This document shows, piece by piece, positions 17,566-26,007 of a stretch of DNA of 34,119 bases (its first letter is position 1; every line of letters begins with the position of its first letter). The stretch covers positions 1 through 34,119 of the forward strand of contig JACDZI010000031.1 of assembly GCA_013426785.1 (NCBI GenBank). The letters run 5' to 3'. The translations under genes and the position numbers were made by a program. The notes under the pieces are model-generated. The model searched no databases, had not been told where the DNA came from, and saw only the letters and a program-made list of their open reading frames with translations. The stretch comes from Rhodocyclaceae bacterium. Lineage in GTDB: Bacteria > Pseudomonadota > Gammaproteobacteria > Burkholderiales > Rhodocyclaceae.

Positions 17566-18855
17566 TCATAGCGGCTCGCAGTCGGCGCGGATGTCGGCGG
17601 TGGTTTTCTCGCCCAGGCCGGCTTGTTTGCCGAAGTCCGGCCATTGATCGAGGGCGGCACGAACCTCTTTGAGCGCATCCTGTGGGCGGCGGACACCGAA
17701 GCGGTCGGCCTCGGCCAGCAGATCGGCGCGGGTGATGCCGCTGAACTTGCCGTTAACGCTCATCAGGTGCTGATACGTCCATTCGCCCTTGGGGTTGTAG
17801 GCGTGGGTCACGTCGTAGGCCGGGGCCAGTTCCCAGGTGCCGCCCTGCTTGAGGCGGAAGGCGAAGTTCTTGGTGTGGTCGTCGCAGTTCTTCGCCATGA
17901 CATTGAAAGCCATGCGGCGAAACGCCTGGCCGTTGGCCTCGTCGCCCAACTTGAGTTGCGCGATGGTCATGAAAAGCTGGGCATAGGCGTGGGTGGCGCG
18001 CTGCTTGTAGTCGAGATGGCTCATGGCGCAGAGCGTTTGCACGTGGTGCTTGATGGACTGGCCGTCGGCCACGTCGCGATCGAAGCGGCGAGTCATGAAG
18101 TGGGCACGGCCGCTCTCCTCCAGCAAACGGCAGGGTGACATCCGTATGCCCGCAGCCCCGGCCATCAGGTGATAGGCGTATTCGATGCGGCCGTAGTCGG
18201 CACTGCCGCCAAGCTCCGAGTCTTTGCCGACGCCATCGAATTTGAGCAGCCAGTGCTCGAAGCCGTGCGCGGCGTCGAATTGGCCGCTACGAATCTGGTA
18301 GGTCTTTGGGTTCCAGGCAACGACGGCTTTGGCGCGCGCGCCACCGGCGGAGGTACCCACCCGGATGATGTTGGCCAGCGCGGCCTGGGCCAGGACATCG
18401 CCGCACAGGTCGCCATGCACCACCTTGCGCGCGGCTTCGACCAGGGCTTTCATCTCCAGCGGATCGGCGCTCTCGCGATGGGCGCCGCGCGCCGGCTTGA
18501 ACTCCAGCGCGCCCATGCCGCGCTTGCCCATGTAGGCCAGGCGGTCGAGCGTGGTGATGGCGCGTTTTTCGACACCCTTGGCGCTCATCCAGGCGTCGAT
18601 CAGGGCATTACCGAAGTCGTCGGGCAGGGCATCGGCCAGCAGGCCGGGTAGGCGTTTGTAGCTCGGCTCTGACAACTCGGGAAAGGCGAAGCTGGGCCGC
18701 AGGTCGTCGAGTGGCAGGGTCAGCGGGGCCAGTTCGATGCGGTTGCGCCGCCAGGCCGGGTCGTAGGCGAAGACATAGCAGCCCAGGCGAGGATCGGGCG
18801 CTACCGCGCCGACGCGCTGGCCCCAGATGCGAACTTCAATGACGGGGGTATCCAT
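17566..18855 (-). CDS. hipA: HipA-type serine/threonine kinase toxin
   Basis: 429 residues. HipA toxins phosphorylate glutamyl-tRNA synthetase or related targets, causing growth arrest and persistence. The N-terminal subdomain has the LRPSFAFPELSEPSYKRLPGLLADALPDDFG pattern, given here in part. The glycine-rich nucleotide loop is GTSAGGARAKA at 167-177. The catalytic loop is NCDDHTKN at 323-330 and the metal-binding region LAPAYDV near 346-352. All expected catalytic residues are present, so it looks active. It lies six bases after the HipB antitoxin gene and is the downstream member of the pair. Length is close to the 440 residues of E. coli HipA. Confidence 0.93.
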   Translation of the reverse strand: MDTPVIEVRIWGQRVGAVAPDPRLGCYVFAYDPAWRRNRIELAPLTLPLDDLRPSFAFPELSEPSYKRLPGLLADALPDDFGNALIDAWMSAKGVEKRAITTLDRLAYMGKRGMGALEFKPARGAHRESADPLEMKALVEAARKVVHGDLCGDVLAQAALANIIRVGTSAGGARAKAVVAWNPKTYQIRSGQFDAAHGFEHWLLKFDGVGKDSELGGSADYGRIEYAYHLMAGAAGIRMSPCRLLEESGRAHFMTRRFDRDVADGQSIKHHVQTLCAMSHLDYKQRATHAYAQLFMTIAQLKLGDEANGQAFRRMAFNVMAKNCDDHTKNFAFRLKQGGTWELAPAYDVTHAYNPKGEWTYQHLMSVNGKFSGITRADLLAEADRFGVRRPQDALKEVRAALDQWPDFGKQAGLGEKTTADIRADCEPL

Positions 18856-18861
18856 GAGGAC

Positions 18862-19182
18862 TTAGCCTGCCGGATTCTGTTTGCGCGGACGGCGCACGCG
18901 TTGCGGCGGCTTGGGCTGCCGTAACAATTCGAGCGGATTGACGCTGGCCTCGGGGGCGAGCATGTCCAGCCCTCGCAGGTGCTCCAGTGCCTTGAGGACG
19001 CGCAGCAAGGTTTCCACGGTCGAGCCTCGTCCGGCTTCAAGGTTGCGCAGCGCCTTTTCCGAAATACCGGCCTTTTCCGCCGTCGTGCGCTGATCCAGGT
19101 TGCGGCTCAGGCGTAAACGCTTCAGGCGCTCTCCCAGGAGTTCCTGAAGTTCGTTTGGTGCTGAAAAAGCGAGTGTTGCCAT
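18862..19182 (-). CDS. hipB: HipB-type XRE antitoxin
   Basis: 106 residues with a Cro/C1-type helix-turn-helix at about 15-70 (LGERLKRLRLSRNLDQRTTAEKAG..EKALRNLEAGRGS). The C-terminal tail is basic and proline-rich. In HipBA systems it represses its own operon and holds HipA inactive. It precedes hipA by six bases. The AT-rich upstream stretch (19183-19270) contains two direct CCGGTT-containing motifs on the minus strand, near 19193-19199 and 19234-19240, that might be operators; this is inference. Confidence 0.9.
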   Translation of the reverse strand: MATLAFSAPNELQELLGERLKRLRLSRNLDQRTTAEKAGISEKALRNLEAGRGSTVETLLRVLKALEHLRGLDMLAPEASVNPLELLRQPKPPQRVRRPRKQNPAG

Positions 19183-19351
19183 GATTATTGATAACCGGTA
19201 ACTATGTGCCTATTAGATGGTTTACTTGCAATCAACCGGAATATTTATGCCTTTATATCACAACTAAACGGGGCCGTTTGCCAGTTTCTGGATAACGGCC
19301 GTGCGCACTTCGGTCAATAACGATAGCAAGACCGTGTTTCATCCACTAGGC

Positions 19352-19522
19352 TTGCACCACGTCTTCTACGGCGAGGCCGAGGGCGAGCCGCTGGCGGCCG
19401 ACGATGCCGAAACCCTGCTCTACCTCGCCGGGCCTGCCGGCGCGACCCCGCTGAACCTCTCCCCCGCCACCCGGACCATCCTCATCCGCTTCGAGACGGA
19501 GTGGCCGGCGCCTGCCATTTAA
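19352..19522 (+). pseudogene. Truncated copy of the Nudix gene 3' end
   Basis: 57 codons reading LHHVFYGEAEGEPLAADD and onwards parallel the C-terminal 57 residues of the Nudix hydrolase at 15771-16169 with few changes. The Nudix box is missing, so it cannot be an active enzyme. Homology starts abruptly at 19352; the 51 open bases before it (from 19301) are unrelated. Like the intact gene, its stop codon is followed at once by the dispersed repeat, so the duplicated unit includes both. The two copies are direct repeats enclosing the EamA and HipBA genes. Confidence 0.85.
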
Positions 19523-19546
19523 AAAAGTCGGCGCTGGCGGGACGGC
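19523..19546 (+). repeat. Dispersed 24-bp repeat, copy 6
   Basis: Perfect consensus, directly after the TAA of the truncated Nudix copy and 68 bases before the methyltransferase gene. With the inverted copy at 22036-22059 it brackets the restriction-modification module. Confidence 0.9.
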
Positions 19547-19614
19547 TAAGGTCAGCCATGAGTGGCCGTTGGACGGGGTGATGCTCATCCAATTGATGGC
19601 GGTAGAATAAATAG

Positions 19615-21081
19615 ATGCTCTCGACCGATCCGATCAGGCACAAGGCCAATCAAGAACTGGACAGCGACCGCAAGGCGGAATGGGGGCAGTTCATGACGCC
19701 GGACGCCACGGCGGATTTTATGGCCGGGCTTTTCGACGAGCCAACCGACGCTGTCCGTTTGCTTGATGCCGGAGCCGGGGTCGGGTCTCTGACTGCCGCT
19801 TTTACCAGATGTTTCCCAGCGTCCTCGGTCACAGCAGAGTGCTGGGAGGCCGATCCAATAATGTGCGGCCATCTCGTTCCCTTGCTTGATGCCGTCGCGT
19901 TGCGTACTCCGGGCTTCAAATTTTCCGTCCGGAAAGAGGACTTCATCGAGGCTGCCGCCACGGAACTTATTTCCCGCAAGATGCCTCGCTTCACGCATGC
20001 GATTCAAAATCCGCCTTACGCGAAGATCAAGGCACAGTCAAAACATCGCCACATCCTACGGGCGGTCGGTGTCGAAACCGTCAATCTCTATTCGGGCTTC
20101 CTTGCCCTCACCATCCATGCCATGGCCAAGGGGGGGCAGATCGTTGCAATCATCCCGCGCAGCTTTTGCAATGGCCCCTATTTCAAGCTGTTTCGCGCCC
20201 TCCTGCTCAGGGAGTGTTCATTGCGCCGCATCCACGTTTTCGAAAGCCGCAACAAGGCGTTCAAGGATGATGCGGTTCTGCAGGAAAACGTAATCATCCG
20301 ACTGGATCGCGGCATGCCGCAGGGCGATGTTGTCGTCAGTTCGAGTGCCGGACTCGATTTCGATGGTTGTCCAAGCCGTGCCTTTCCATTTTCTTGCATC
20401 GTCAAACCGGGGGATGAGGATCTTTTCATTCATGTCCCTGCGCCAACAGACGCTGCGGCTCTCTCATTCTCGCCACTTTGCGCCGGGACGCTCAAGGATA
20501 TCGGTCTGGAAATTTGTACCGGGCCCGTCGTCGATTTCCGTATGACCGACGATACGCGCAGGGAGATGGAGGTGGGGACGGTTCCGTTACTCTACGCACA
20601 CCACTTCAAGAAGGGTGTCCTGTCCTGGCCCGATCTCGCACACCGCAAGCCAAATGCGATTCGCGTTTCGGCATCATCCCGCCGCTGGCTGATGCCTTCC
20701 GGCACTTATGTCCTCGTCAAGCGGTTCTCGTCGAAGGAGGAGCGGCGGCGCATCACCGCTTACGTCCTTGAATCGACTGACCTGCCCGATGATCTGGTTG
20801 GTATCGAGAATCACTGGAACGTTTTTCACATCGGCAAGCATGGCCTCGACTTTGATCTGGCATGCGGCCTTGCCGCATTCCTCAATTCGACGGCCACGGA
20901 TCAGGTATTCCGCATTTTTTCGGGCCATACGCAGGTCAACGCGAGCGATCTGCGCAAGATGGCATTCCCGACCCAGGAAACGTTGCGGGCACTCGGCAAG
21001 AAGGCTGGCAAGGGGCCTCTTGCGCAAGAGGCGGTCGATACGTTGATCAGCGAAATGGAGATTACCTGTGGCAACGCGTGA
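19615..21081 (+). CDS. Type II N6-adenine DNA methyltransferase (PstI/BsuBI type)
   Basis: 488 residues. The SAM-binding motif I is LLDAGAGVGSLT at 49-60 and the catalytic motif IV is NPPY at 132-135, the signature of N6-adenine methylation. The N-terminal HKANQELDSDRKAEWGQFMTP is typical of the Eco57I/M.PstI group, in which GQFMTP begins the SAM domain. The C-terminal half is the target-recognition region. It modifies the host site so that the companion enzyme does not cut it. PstI and BsuBI recognise CTGCAG; the same specificity is likely but unproven. The end overlaps the endonuclease start by 14 bases. Confidence 0.92.
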   Translation: MLSTDPIRHKANQELDSDRKAEWGQFMTPDATADFMAGLFDEPTDAVRLLDAGAGVGSLTAAFTRCFPASSVTAECWEADPIMCGHLVPLLDAVALRTPGFKFSVRKEDFIEAAATELISRKMPRFTHAIQNPPYAKIKAQSKHRHILRAVGVETVNLYSGFLALTIHAMAKGGQIVAIIPRSFCNGPYFKLFRALLLRECSLRRIHVFESRNKAFKDDAVLQENVIIRLDRGMPQGDVVVSSSAGLDFDGCPSRAFPFSCIVKPGDEDLFIHVPAPTDAAALSFSPLCAGTLKDIGLEICTGPVVDFRMTDDTRREMEVGTVPLLYAHHFKKGVLSWPDLAHRKPNAIRVSASSRRWLMPSGTYVLVKRFSSKEERRRITAYVLESTDLPDDLVGIENHWNVFHIGKHGLDFDLACGLAAFLNSTATDQVFRIFSGHTQVNASDLRKMAFPTQETLRALGKKAGKGPLAQEAVDTLISEMEITCGNA

Positions 21082-22018
21082 CACCCGCCTTCGCGAAGCC
21101 ATGGCTGTCCTCGTCGACCTTGACATGCCGCGCGCGCAATCCAAAGAGCGCTCGGCGCTATGTCTGTTGGCGCTACTCGATCTCCCAGCGGAAAAGAAGT
21201 GGGCGGAGTGCTCTGCGCCACTCATTGGCATCACGCCGATCATGGACTGGAGCCGCAAGCATTACGGAGCGGAATACAAGCCGAACACGCGCGAAACATT
21301 CCGCAGGCAGACAATCCACCAGTTCGTTGCTGCGGGGATCGCCCTCTACAACCCCGACAAGCCGGATCGTCCGGTCAATTCGCCGGCCGCCGTCTATCAG
21401 ATCGAGCCAAGCCTGCTAGCCGTTCTCAGAAGGCGTGGGTCGCGTGGTTACGCGGTGGCCATGACCGCTTTCAATGAGAGGCGCCACTCTTTGGCGGAGC
21501 GTTATGCGATGGAGCGGGAAATGCGGATGGTTCCCGTCAGGGTCGCGCCCGGCAAGAAAATCAAGCTCTCGCCGGGCGGGCATTCGGAGCAGATCAAGGC
21601 CGTCGTCGAGAAGTTTGGCCCGCGCTTTGCCCCTGGCGCGACGCTCGTCTATGTCGGCGACACGGGCGATAAATGGGGTTACTTCGACATCGAAAAGCTT
21701 GCAGGTCTGGGGGTGAAGGTCGATAACCACGGCAAGATGCCGGATGTCGTTCTTTATTACGTGGAGAAGAACTGGCTGTTGCTCGTTGAGTCCGTCACCA
21801 GCCACGGCCCCGTCGATTCAAAGCGGCATCAGGAGCTTGCCAAGTTGTTCGCCGGCAGCACGGCTGGCCTTGTTTATGTCTCGGCTTTCCCGACCCGGCG
21901 CGTGATGAACAAGTATTTGGAGACGATCTCCTGGGAGTCGGAGGTTTGGTGTGCTGACGCCCCAACGCACCTCATCCACTTCAATGGCACTCGATTCCTT
22001 GGGCCCTATAAGACCTGA
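21068..22018 (+). CDS. PstI/BsuBI-family type II restriction endonuclease
   Basis: 316 residues from GTG 21068 inside the end of the methyltransferase gene; the weak start and overlap may delay its synthesis. The N-terminal half is helical, with a winged-helix look (ETFRRQTIHQFVAAGIALYNPDKPDRPVNSP). The C-terminal catalytic region matches the BsuBI/PstI family (PF06616): KMPDVVLYY at 223-231 and NWLLLVESVTSHGPVDSKRH at 235-254, with D226 and E241 the probable metal ligands of a divergent PD-(D/E)XK fold. Cleavage is expected within the site protected by the upstream methylase. No control (C) protein gene is present. Confidence 0.93.
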   Translation: MATRDTRLREAMAVLVDLDMPRAQSKERSALCLLALLDLPAEKKWAECSAPLIGITPIMDWSRKHYGAEYKPNTRETFRRQTIHQFVAAGIALYNPDKPDRPVNSPAAVYQIEPSLLAVLRRRGSRGYAVAMTAFNERRHSLAERYAMEREMRMVPVRVAPGKKIKLSPGGHSEQIKAVVEKFGPRFAPGATLVYVGDTGDKWGYFDIEKLAGLGVKVDNHGKMPDVVLYYVEKNWLLLVESVTSHGPVDSKRHQELAKLFAGSTAGLVYVSAFPTRRVMNKYLETISWESEVWCADAPTHLIHFNGTRFLGPYKT

Positions 22019-22035
22019 CACGAAAGTGAATAGTC

Positions 22036-22059
22036 GCCGTTCCGCCAGCGCCGACTTTT
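22036..22059 (-). repeat. Dispersed 24-bp repeat, copy 7
   Basis: One mismatch (GCCGTTCCGCC for GCCGTCCCGCC). It lies 17 bases after the endonuclease stop, inverted relative to the copy at 19523-19546. Confidence 0.9.
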
Positions 22060-22138
22060 TCGGGACTGCGCGCAGCACCCGTCGCGCCGCGCTGGCCGGC
22101 GGCCACAGGCGGAAAAAGCGTTGTCGGGTGGGGGATTT

Positions 22139-22215
22139 TGGCGCGCCCGAGACGATTCGAACGTCCGACCCCTGCCTTCGGAGGGCAGTACTCTATCCAG
22201 CTGAGCTACGGGCGC
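22139..22215 (-). tRNA. tRNA-Arg (anticodon CCG)
   Basis: On the minus strand: acceptor arm GCGCCCG paired with CGGGCGC, discriminator G and an encoded CCA. The D arm is AGCTCAGCTGGATAGAGT, the anticodon stem CTGCC/GGCAG encloses loop CTCCGAA (anticodon CCG), and the T arm contains GTTCGAATC. 77 bases including CCA. It decodes CGG. Confidence 0.96.
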
Positions 22216-22238
22216 GCATGACTTCCAAAGCCGGCGGA

Positions 22239-23129
22239 TTATAACCCCCGCGCCCAGGCGGGTCGCAGCCCGGCGTGTTCCGGCGCCGCGATGGCCGCGC
22301 GGACTTCGGCCAGCAGTTTCGGTTTGTCGGCGCCGAGCGTGCCCTTGAGAATAAGCCAGTTCGACGCGTGGTCGCTGCGGAACACGGTGCGCCTGAGTTC
22401 CAGGCCGGACAGGAACTGCTCCATCTCGATGAACAGTTCATGCTGCGTCAGCGGTTCCCAGCCGGGGAAGCCGGCGCGCAGGCGCTGCTCGCCCTGCGGG
22501 AAGCTGACCACCAGCGTCGCCAGGTATTCCGGCTGGGTGGCATTGGCGAGCCGGGCGGAATTTTCCGCATGCTGCCGCGACAGTTCCCTGCCGCCGAGGC
22601 CGTTCAGGATCATCACCGAGCGGCGGATGCCGGCTTCGCCGAGTTTCTGCAAAGCCTCGCAGGTGCTGGCGAAGGTTTCGCCCTTGCTCACCTTGTCCAG
22701 CACCTCATCGTCGCCGGATTCGGCGCCGACATAGGCCAGGCTGAGCCCGGCGTCGGCCAGTTCCTTGAGTTCGGCCACCGACTTCTTGCGCAGGTTGCGC
22801 GGCAGGCAGTAGCTCGACACGCGATGCACGGCCGGCAAGTGGGCCCGGATCGCCCGCAGGATGGCCAGCAGGCGCCGCGTCGGCAGCACCAGCGCATCGC
22901 CATCAGCGAGGAAGATGCGCCGCACCTCGTTGCCGAAATGCTCGCCGCAAGCGCAGATGCTGGCCAGCGTTTCGGCCTCGTTCCGCGCGTGGAACTGCTT
23001 CTGCGGCGCGGTGTACATCTCGCAGAAGGTGCAGCGGTTCCACGAACAGCCGTCGGTGACCGGCAGGATCAGCGAATCGGCCTCGGAGGGCGGGCGATAG
23101 ACGGGATCGACGTAATGGACAGGAAACAT
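22239..23129 (-). CDS. Radical SAM protein with CX4CX2C cluster motif
   Basis: 296 residues. The iron-sulphur motif is CSWNRCTFC (C28, C33, C36), with four rather than three residues between the first two cysteines. The spacing occurs, as I recall, in a COG1032-related group with GC.W..CTFC.MY sequences. A glycine-rich SAM-binding stretch (FLADGDALVLPT) and AYVGAESGDDEVLDKVSKG follow, which resemble the HemN/Elp3-like core. There is no cobalamin-binding domain. The reaction is unknown. It starts 84 bases from the divergent ampG gene, and its stop is 24 bases from the tRNA 5' end. Confidence 0.85.
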   Translation of the reverse strand: MFPVHYVDPVYRPPSEADSLILPVTDGCSWNRCTFCEMYTAPQKQFHARNEAETLASICACGEHFGNEVRRIFLADGDALVLPTRRLLAILRAIRAHLPAVHRVSSYCLPRNLRKKSVAELKELADAGLSLAYVGAESGDDEVLDKVSKGETFASTCEALQKLGEAGIRRSVMILNGLGGRELSRQHAENSARLANATQPEYLATLVVSFPQGEQRLRAGFPGWEPLTQHELFIEMEQFLSGLELRRTVFRSDHASNWLILKGTLGADKPKLLAEVRAAIAAPEHAGLRPAWARGL

Positions 23130-23212
23130 GGAAAGGAATGAGGAATAAGCCGCAGTTCAGCAGTCGTCATTATGAATCAGCCGCCAGCCACGGCTGCTAG
23201 CATCGCCCGATC

Positions 23213-24502
23213 ATGGCTACCGCACCCACGTGGCTCGCTCCCCTGCTCACCCGCCGCATGCTGATCTGCGTGTTCACCGGCTTCGCGTCGGGGATGCCGC
23301 TCTACCTGCTGCTCAACCTGCTGCCGGCCTGGCTGCGCAGCGAGGGCGTCAGCCTCAAGGCGATCGGCCTGTTTGCGCTGATCCAGTTTCCCTACACCTG
23401 GAAATTCCTCTGGGCGCCGCTGCTCGACCGTTATGCGCTGCCCTTCCTGTCGCTGGGCCGGCGGCGCGGCTGGATCCTGCTGACGCAGGCCGCGCTGCTG
23501 GTGATCATCGCCCTGCTGGGGCGACTGTCGCCGGCCAACGACCTCGGCCTGATCGTCTGGCTGGCGGCGGCGCTGGCCTTCTTTTCGGCCACGGCCGACA
23601 TCGCGCTGGATGCCTACCGGCGCGAACTCCTCTCCGACACCGAGCTGGGGCTGGGTAACTCGGTGCATGTGAACGCCTACCGCATCGCCGGGCTGGTGCC
23701 GGGTTCGCTGTCGCTGATCCTCGCCGACCGTCTGCACTGGGATCAGGTGTTTTTCATCACGGCCCTGTTCATGTTGCCAGGCATGGCGCTGGCGCTGCGC
23801 GTGAAAGAGCCCGCCATCGCCGGCGCCGCGCCGCGCACGCTGCGCGAGGCGGTGGTCGAGCCCTTCCGCGAATTCATCGGCCGCGCCGGACAGCATTCGG
23901 CGCTGCTGATCCTCGCCTTCATCTTCCTCTACAAGCTCGGCGATTCGATGTGCACCGCGTTGGCGACGCCCTTCTACCTCGACATGGGCTATGCCAAGTC
24001 GGACATCGGGCTGGTGGCCAAGCACGCCGGGCTATGGCCGGCGGTGATCGGCGGCCTGCTCGGCGGGCTGTGGATGGTGAAGATCGGCATCAACCGGGCG
24101 CTGTGGCTGTTCGGCGTGGTGCAGGTGGTGTCGATCTTCGGCTTCGCCTGGCTGGCGGCGTTGGGGCCGCAGGCCGCCATCGACGGCGCGGCGCTCGGGC
24201 GGCTGGCGCTGGTGATCGGCTTCGAGGCGTTGGGTGTGGGGCTGGGCACGGCGGCGTTCGTCGCCTTTATCGCCCGCACCACCCACCCGCTCTACACCGC
24301 CACGCAATATGCCTTGTTCTCCAGCCTCGCCGCAGTGCCGCGCACTTTCGTCAATGCCACCACCGGCTGGCTGGTCGAGTGGATGGGCTGGATGACCTTT
24401 TTCCTGTTGTGTGTATTGCTGGCCTTGCCGGGCATGGCGCTGCTGGTAAAGGTGGCACCGTGGCACGAGCGCCACAGCACACTGCGGATACCGGGCAATT
24501 AA
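23213..24502 (+). CDS. ampG: AmpG-like muropeptide transporter (MFS)
   Basis: 429 residues with about twelve membrane helices. The opening RRMLICVFTGFASGMPLYLLLNLLPAWLRSEGVSLKAIGLF, given here only as a partial quotation of its key parts (GFASGMPL, LPAWLR, GVSLKAIG), is the AmpG signature. PYTWKFLWAPLLDRY follows, with the conserved K-W-P-D pattern of the second loop. AmpG imports GlcNAc-anhydroMurNAc peptides during cell-wall recycling, a pathway that can feed beta-lactamase induction. No amp regulator or beta-lactamase gene is adjacent. The call rests on family resemblance; a related PAT-family importer is the alternative. Confidence 0.88.
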   Translation: MATAPTWLAPLLTRRMLICVFTGFASGMPLYLLLNLLPAWLRSEGVSLKAIGLFALIQFPYTWKFLWAPLLDRYALPFLSLGRRRGWILLTQAALLVIIALLGRLSPANDLGLIVWLAAALAFFSATADIALDAYRRELLSDTELGLGNSVHVNAYRIAGLVPGSLSLILADRLHWDQVFFITALFMLPGMALALRVKEPAIAGAAPRTLREAVVEPFREFIGRAGQHSALLILAFIFLYKLGDSMCTALATPFYLDMGYAKSDIGLVAKHAGLWPAVIGGLLGGLWMVKIGINRALWLFGVVQVVSIFGFAWLAALGPQAAIDGAALGRLALVIGFEALGVGLGTAAFVAFIARTTHPLYTATQYALFSSLAAVPRTFVNATTGWLVEWMGWMTFFLLCVLLALPGMALLVKVAPWHERHSTLRIPGN

Positions 24503-24577
24503 GCTGGTGTTTCAGTTTTTTCCGCTGTGCGTCGTTAAGGTTGACACGTCGCTTCGATTCGACGCGGAGAATTCACC

Positions 24578-24802
24578 ATGGTGATCGTGATGGACATGAA
24601 AACAGGAAAAATAGAACAAATGAACGAGGAGAGCGCCTGCGCCGAGGCTGAATTCGGCGAATTCGTGGACGAAGTGCTGAATGCCGGCTGGTTGCCGCAA
24701 CCGACCGAACGGCTCGAACTGCATCCGCATGTCGTGCATAAGGACCTGCCCGAAGTGGATGCCGACGAATTCCTGCGCAACCTCTACCGCAGCCAGGAAT
24801 AA
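24578..24802 (+). CDS. Small acidic hypothetical protein
   Basis: 74 residues from ATG, acidic overall (many Glu and Asp), with no signal peptide or membrane segment. Notable stretches are EFGEFVDEVLNAGWLPQP and LPEVDADEFLRNLYRSQE. I recognise no family. Support for it being real: balanced composition, a plausible start after ampG, and its stop lies six bases before a copy of the dispersed repeat, an arrangement shared by several true genes here. Downstream, the methyltransferase gene is convergent. Confidence 0.6.
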   Translation: MVIVMDMKTGKIEQMNEESACAEAEFGEFVDEVLNAGWLPQPTERLELHPHVVHKDLPEVDADEFLRNLYRSQE

Positions 24803-24807
24803 AGCCC

Positions 24808-24831
24808 GCCGTCCCGCCAGCGCCGACTTTT
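24808..24831 (-). repeat. Dispersed 24-bp repeat, copy 8
   Basis: Perfect consensus filling the gap between two convergent genes. On the minus strand it starts on the last base of the methyltransferase TAA stop. Confidence 0.9.
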
Positions 24832-25994
24832 TACAGTGCGTGACGTCGGTCGCCGCGCGCGAAGCCAAGGGGCGGCACGTCGATGCCGCGGCCGAGGGCC
24901 ATCACCTTGAACAGTTCGCCCATTTCGCCGGGTGCCAGCAGCATCTGCACGGCCCCTGCCGCGCGCAGCGCCGTTTCACCGCCGGCCTGCTGGCGCTCCA
25001 GCAGCTGTTCGCCGATACCGCAATTGATCAGGAAGTTCGCCTGGCTGGTATAGCCCAGCACGTCGAGACCGGCGCCGAAGCCGGCTTCGGCAATCGCAGT
25101 GAAATCGACATGGCTGGTGATGTCCGACAGCCCCGGCCACCAGAACGGGTCGTCATGGGCGCGCTGGCGATAGTGGCAGCGCAGCGTGCCGCGATTGCGC
25201 TGCGGGTGGTAAAGCTCGTGGCGCGGCAAGCCGTAGTCGATCAACAGCAGCGCGCCGTAGGCGAGCCGGCGTCCCCATTCGGCCACCCAAGCGTGCGCGG
25301 CGAGTGAAATTTCGCTCTCGTAGGGTGCCGCCACCGGCAAACCTGCCATGGCGCCGGCCAGTGCCCCGCCTGCCAGCCGGTCGGCCCAGCCGAAGCCGTC
25401 TTCCCCTAACACCACGCCGCGCTCCATCAGGCCCGTGTCACGCCAGGCGACGGCATGGGTCGGCATGGCGTCGAGCAACTCGTTGGCGACGACGCAGCCC
25501 GTGAAGCGTTCCGGCAGTGCGTCCCGCCAGACAACCCGCCCGGCCAGATGCGGCACCGCCAGCTCGATGGCCTGCCGCTGACGGGCGCGCAGTTCGCCCG
25601 ACAGTTCGAGGATTTCATAACGCTCCGGTAGCTGTCCGAGGGTTTCCAGCGCCAGCAGCAGGTCGGCGGCCAGCCGGCCGCTGCCCGCCCCCACTTCCAG
25701 TAAAGTCGGCTCTGGCAGGACGGCGAGCACCTGCGCCACCTGCCGCGCCAGCGCCTGGCCGAACAGCGGCGTGATCTCCGGCGCGGTGACGAAATCGCCG
25801 CCCGATGCCCCGTCGCCGAATTTGTGCGCCCCGCCGGCGTAATAACCCAGCCCCGGCAGGTGCAACGCCAGCTCCATGTAATCGACGAAGGGCAACCAGC
25901 CGCCCGCGGTGCGAATGCTCGCCGCGATGCAGTCGGTCAGCGCGCGGCTCGCGGCCTGGGCGTCGGGGACAGGATTGGGCAACTCGGGGTGCAC
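24831..25994 (-). CDS. MidA/NDUFAF7-like SAM-dependent methyltransferase (COG1565)
   Basis: 387 residues from GTG 25994. N-terminal YMELALHLPGLGYYAGG and GDFVTAPEITPLFGQALA are signatures of the COG1565/DUF185 family. SAM motif I is LLEVGAGSGRLAADLL. Further family stretches are VVANELLDAMPTHAVAW and LLIDYGLPRHELYHPQRNRGTLRCHY (cited in part: the DYG and RGTLRCHY elements). The human relative NDUFAF7 methylates an arginine of a complex I subunit; a similar protein-arginine role in bacteria is inference. A diverged copy of the dispersed repeat is embedded just before motif I, read as AVLPEPTL. The upstream gene on the same strand ends 13 bases away. Confidence 0.9.
   Translation of the reverse strand: MHPELPNPVPDAQAASRALTDCIAASIRTAGGWLPFVDYMELALHLPGLGYYAGGAHKFGDGASGGDFVTAPEITPLFGQALARQVAQVLAVLPEPTLLEVGAGSGRLAADLLLALETLGQLPERYEILELSGELRARQRQAIELAVPHLAGRVVWRDALPERFTGCVVANELLDAMPTHAVAWRDTGLMERGVVLGEDGFGWADRLAGGALAGAMAGLPVAAPYESEISLAAHAWVAEWGRRLAYGALLLIDYGLPRHELYHPQRNRGTLRCHYRQRAHDDPFWWPGLSDITSHVDFTAIAEAGFGAGLDVLGYTSQANFLINCGIGEQLLERQQAGGETALRAAGAVQMLLAPGEMGELFKVMALGRGIDVPPLGFARGDRRHAL
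25701..25724 (+). repeat. Dispersed 24-bp repeat, diverged copy 9 (inside the COG1565 gene)
   Basis: TAAAGTCGGCTC plus TGGCAGGACGGC, two mismatches. Antisense to the gene, encoding AVLPEPTL directly before SAM motif I. Confidence 0.75.
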
Positions 25995-26007
25995 GGAACC
26001 CGGTTGC

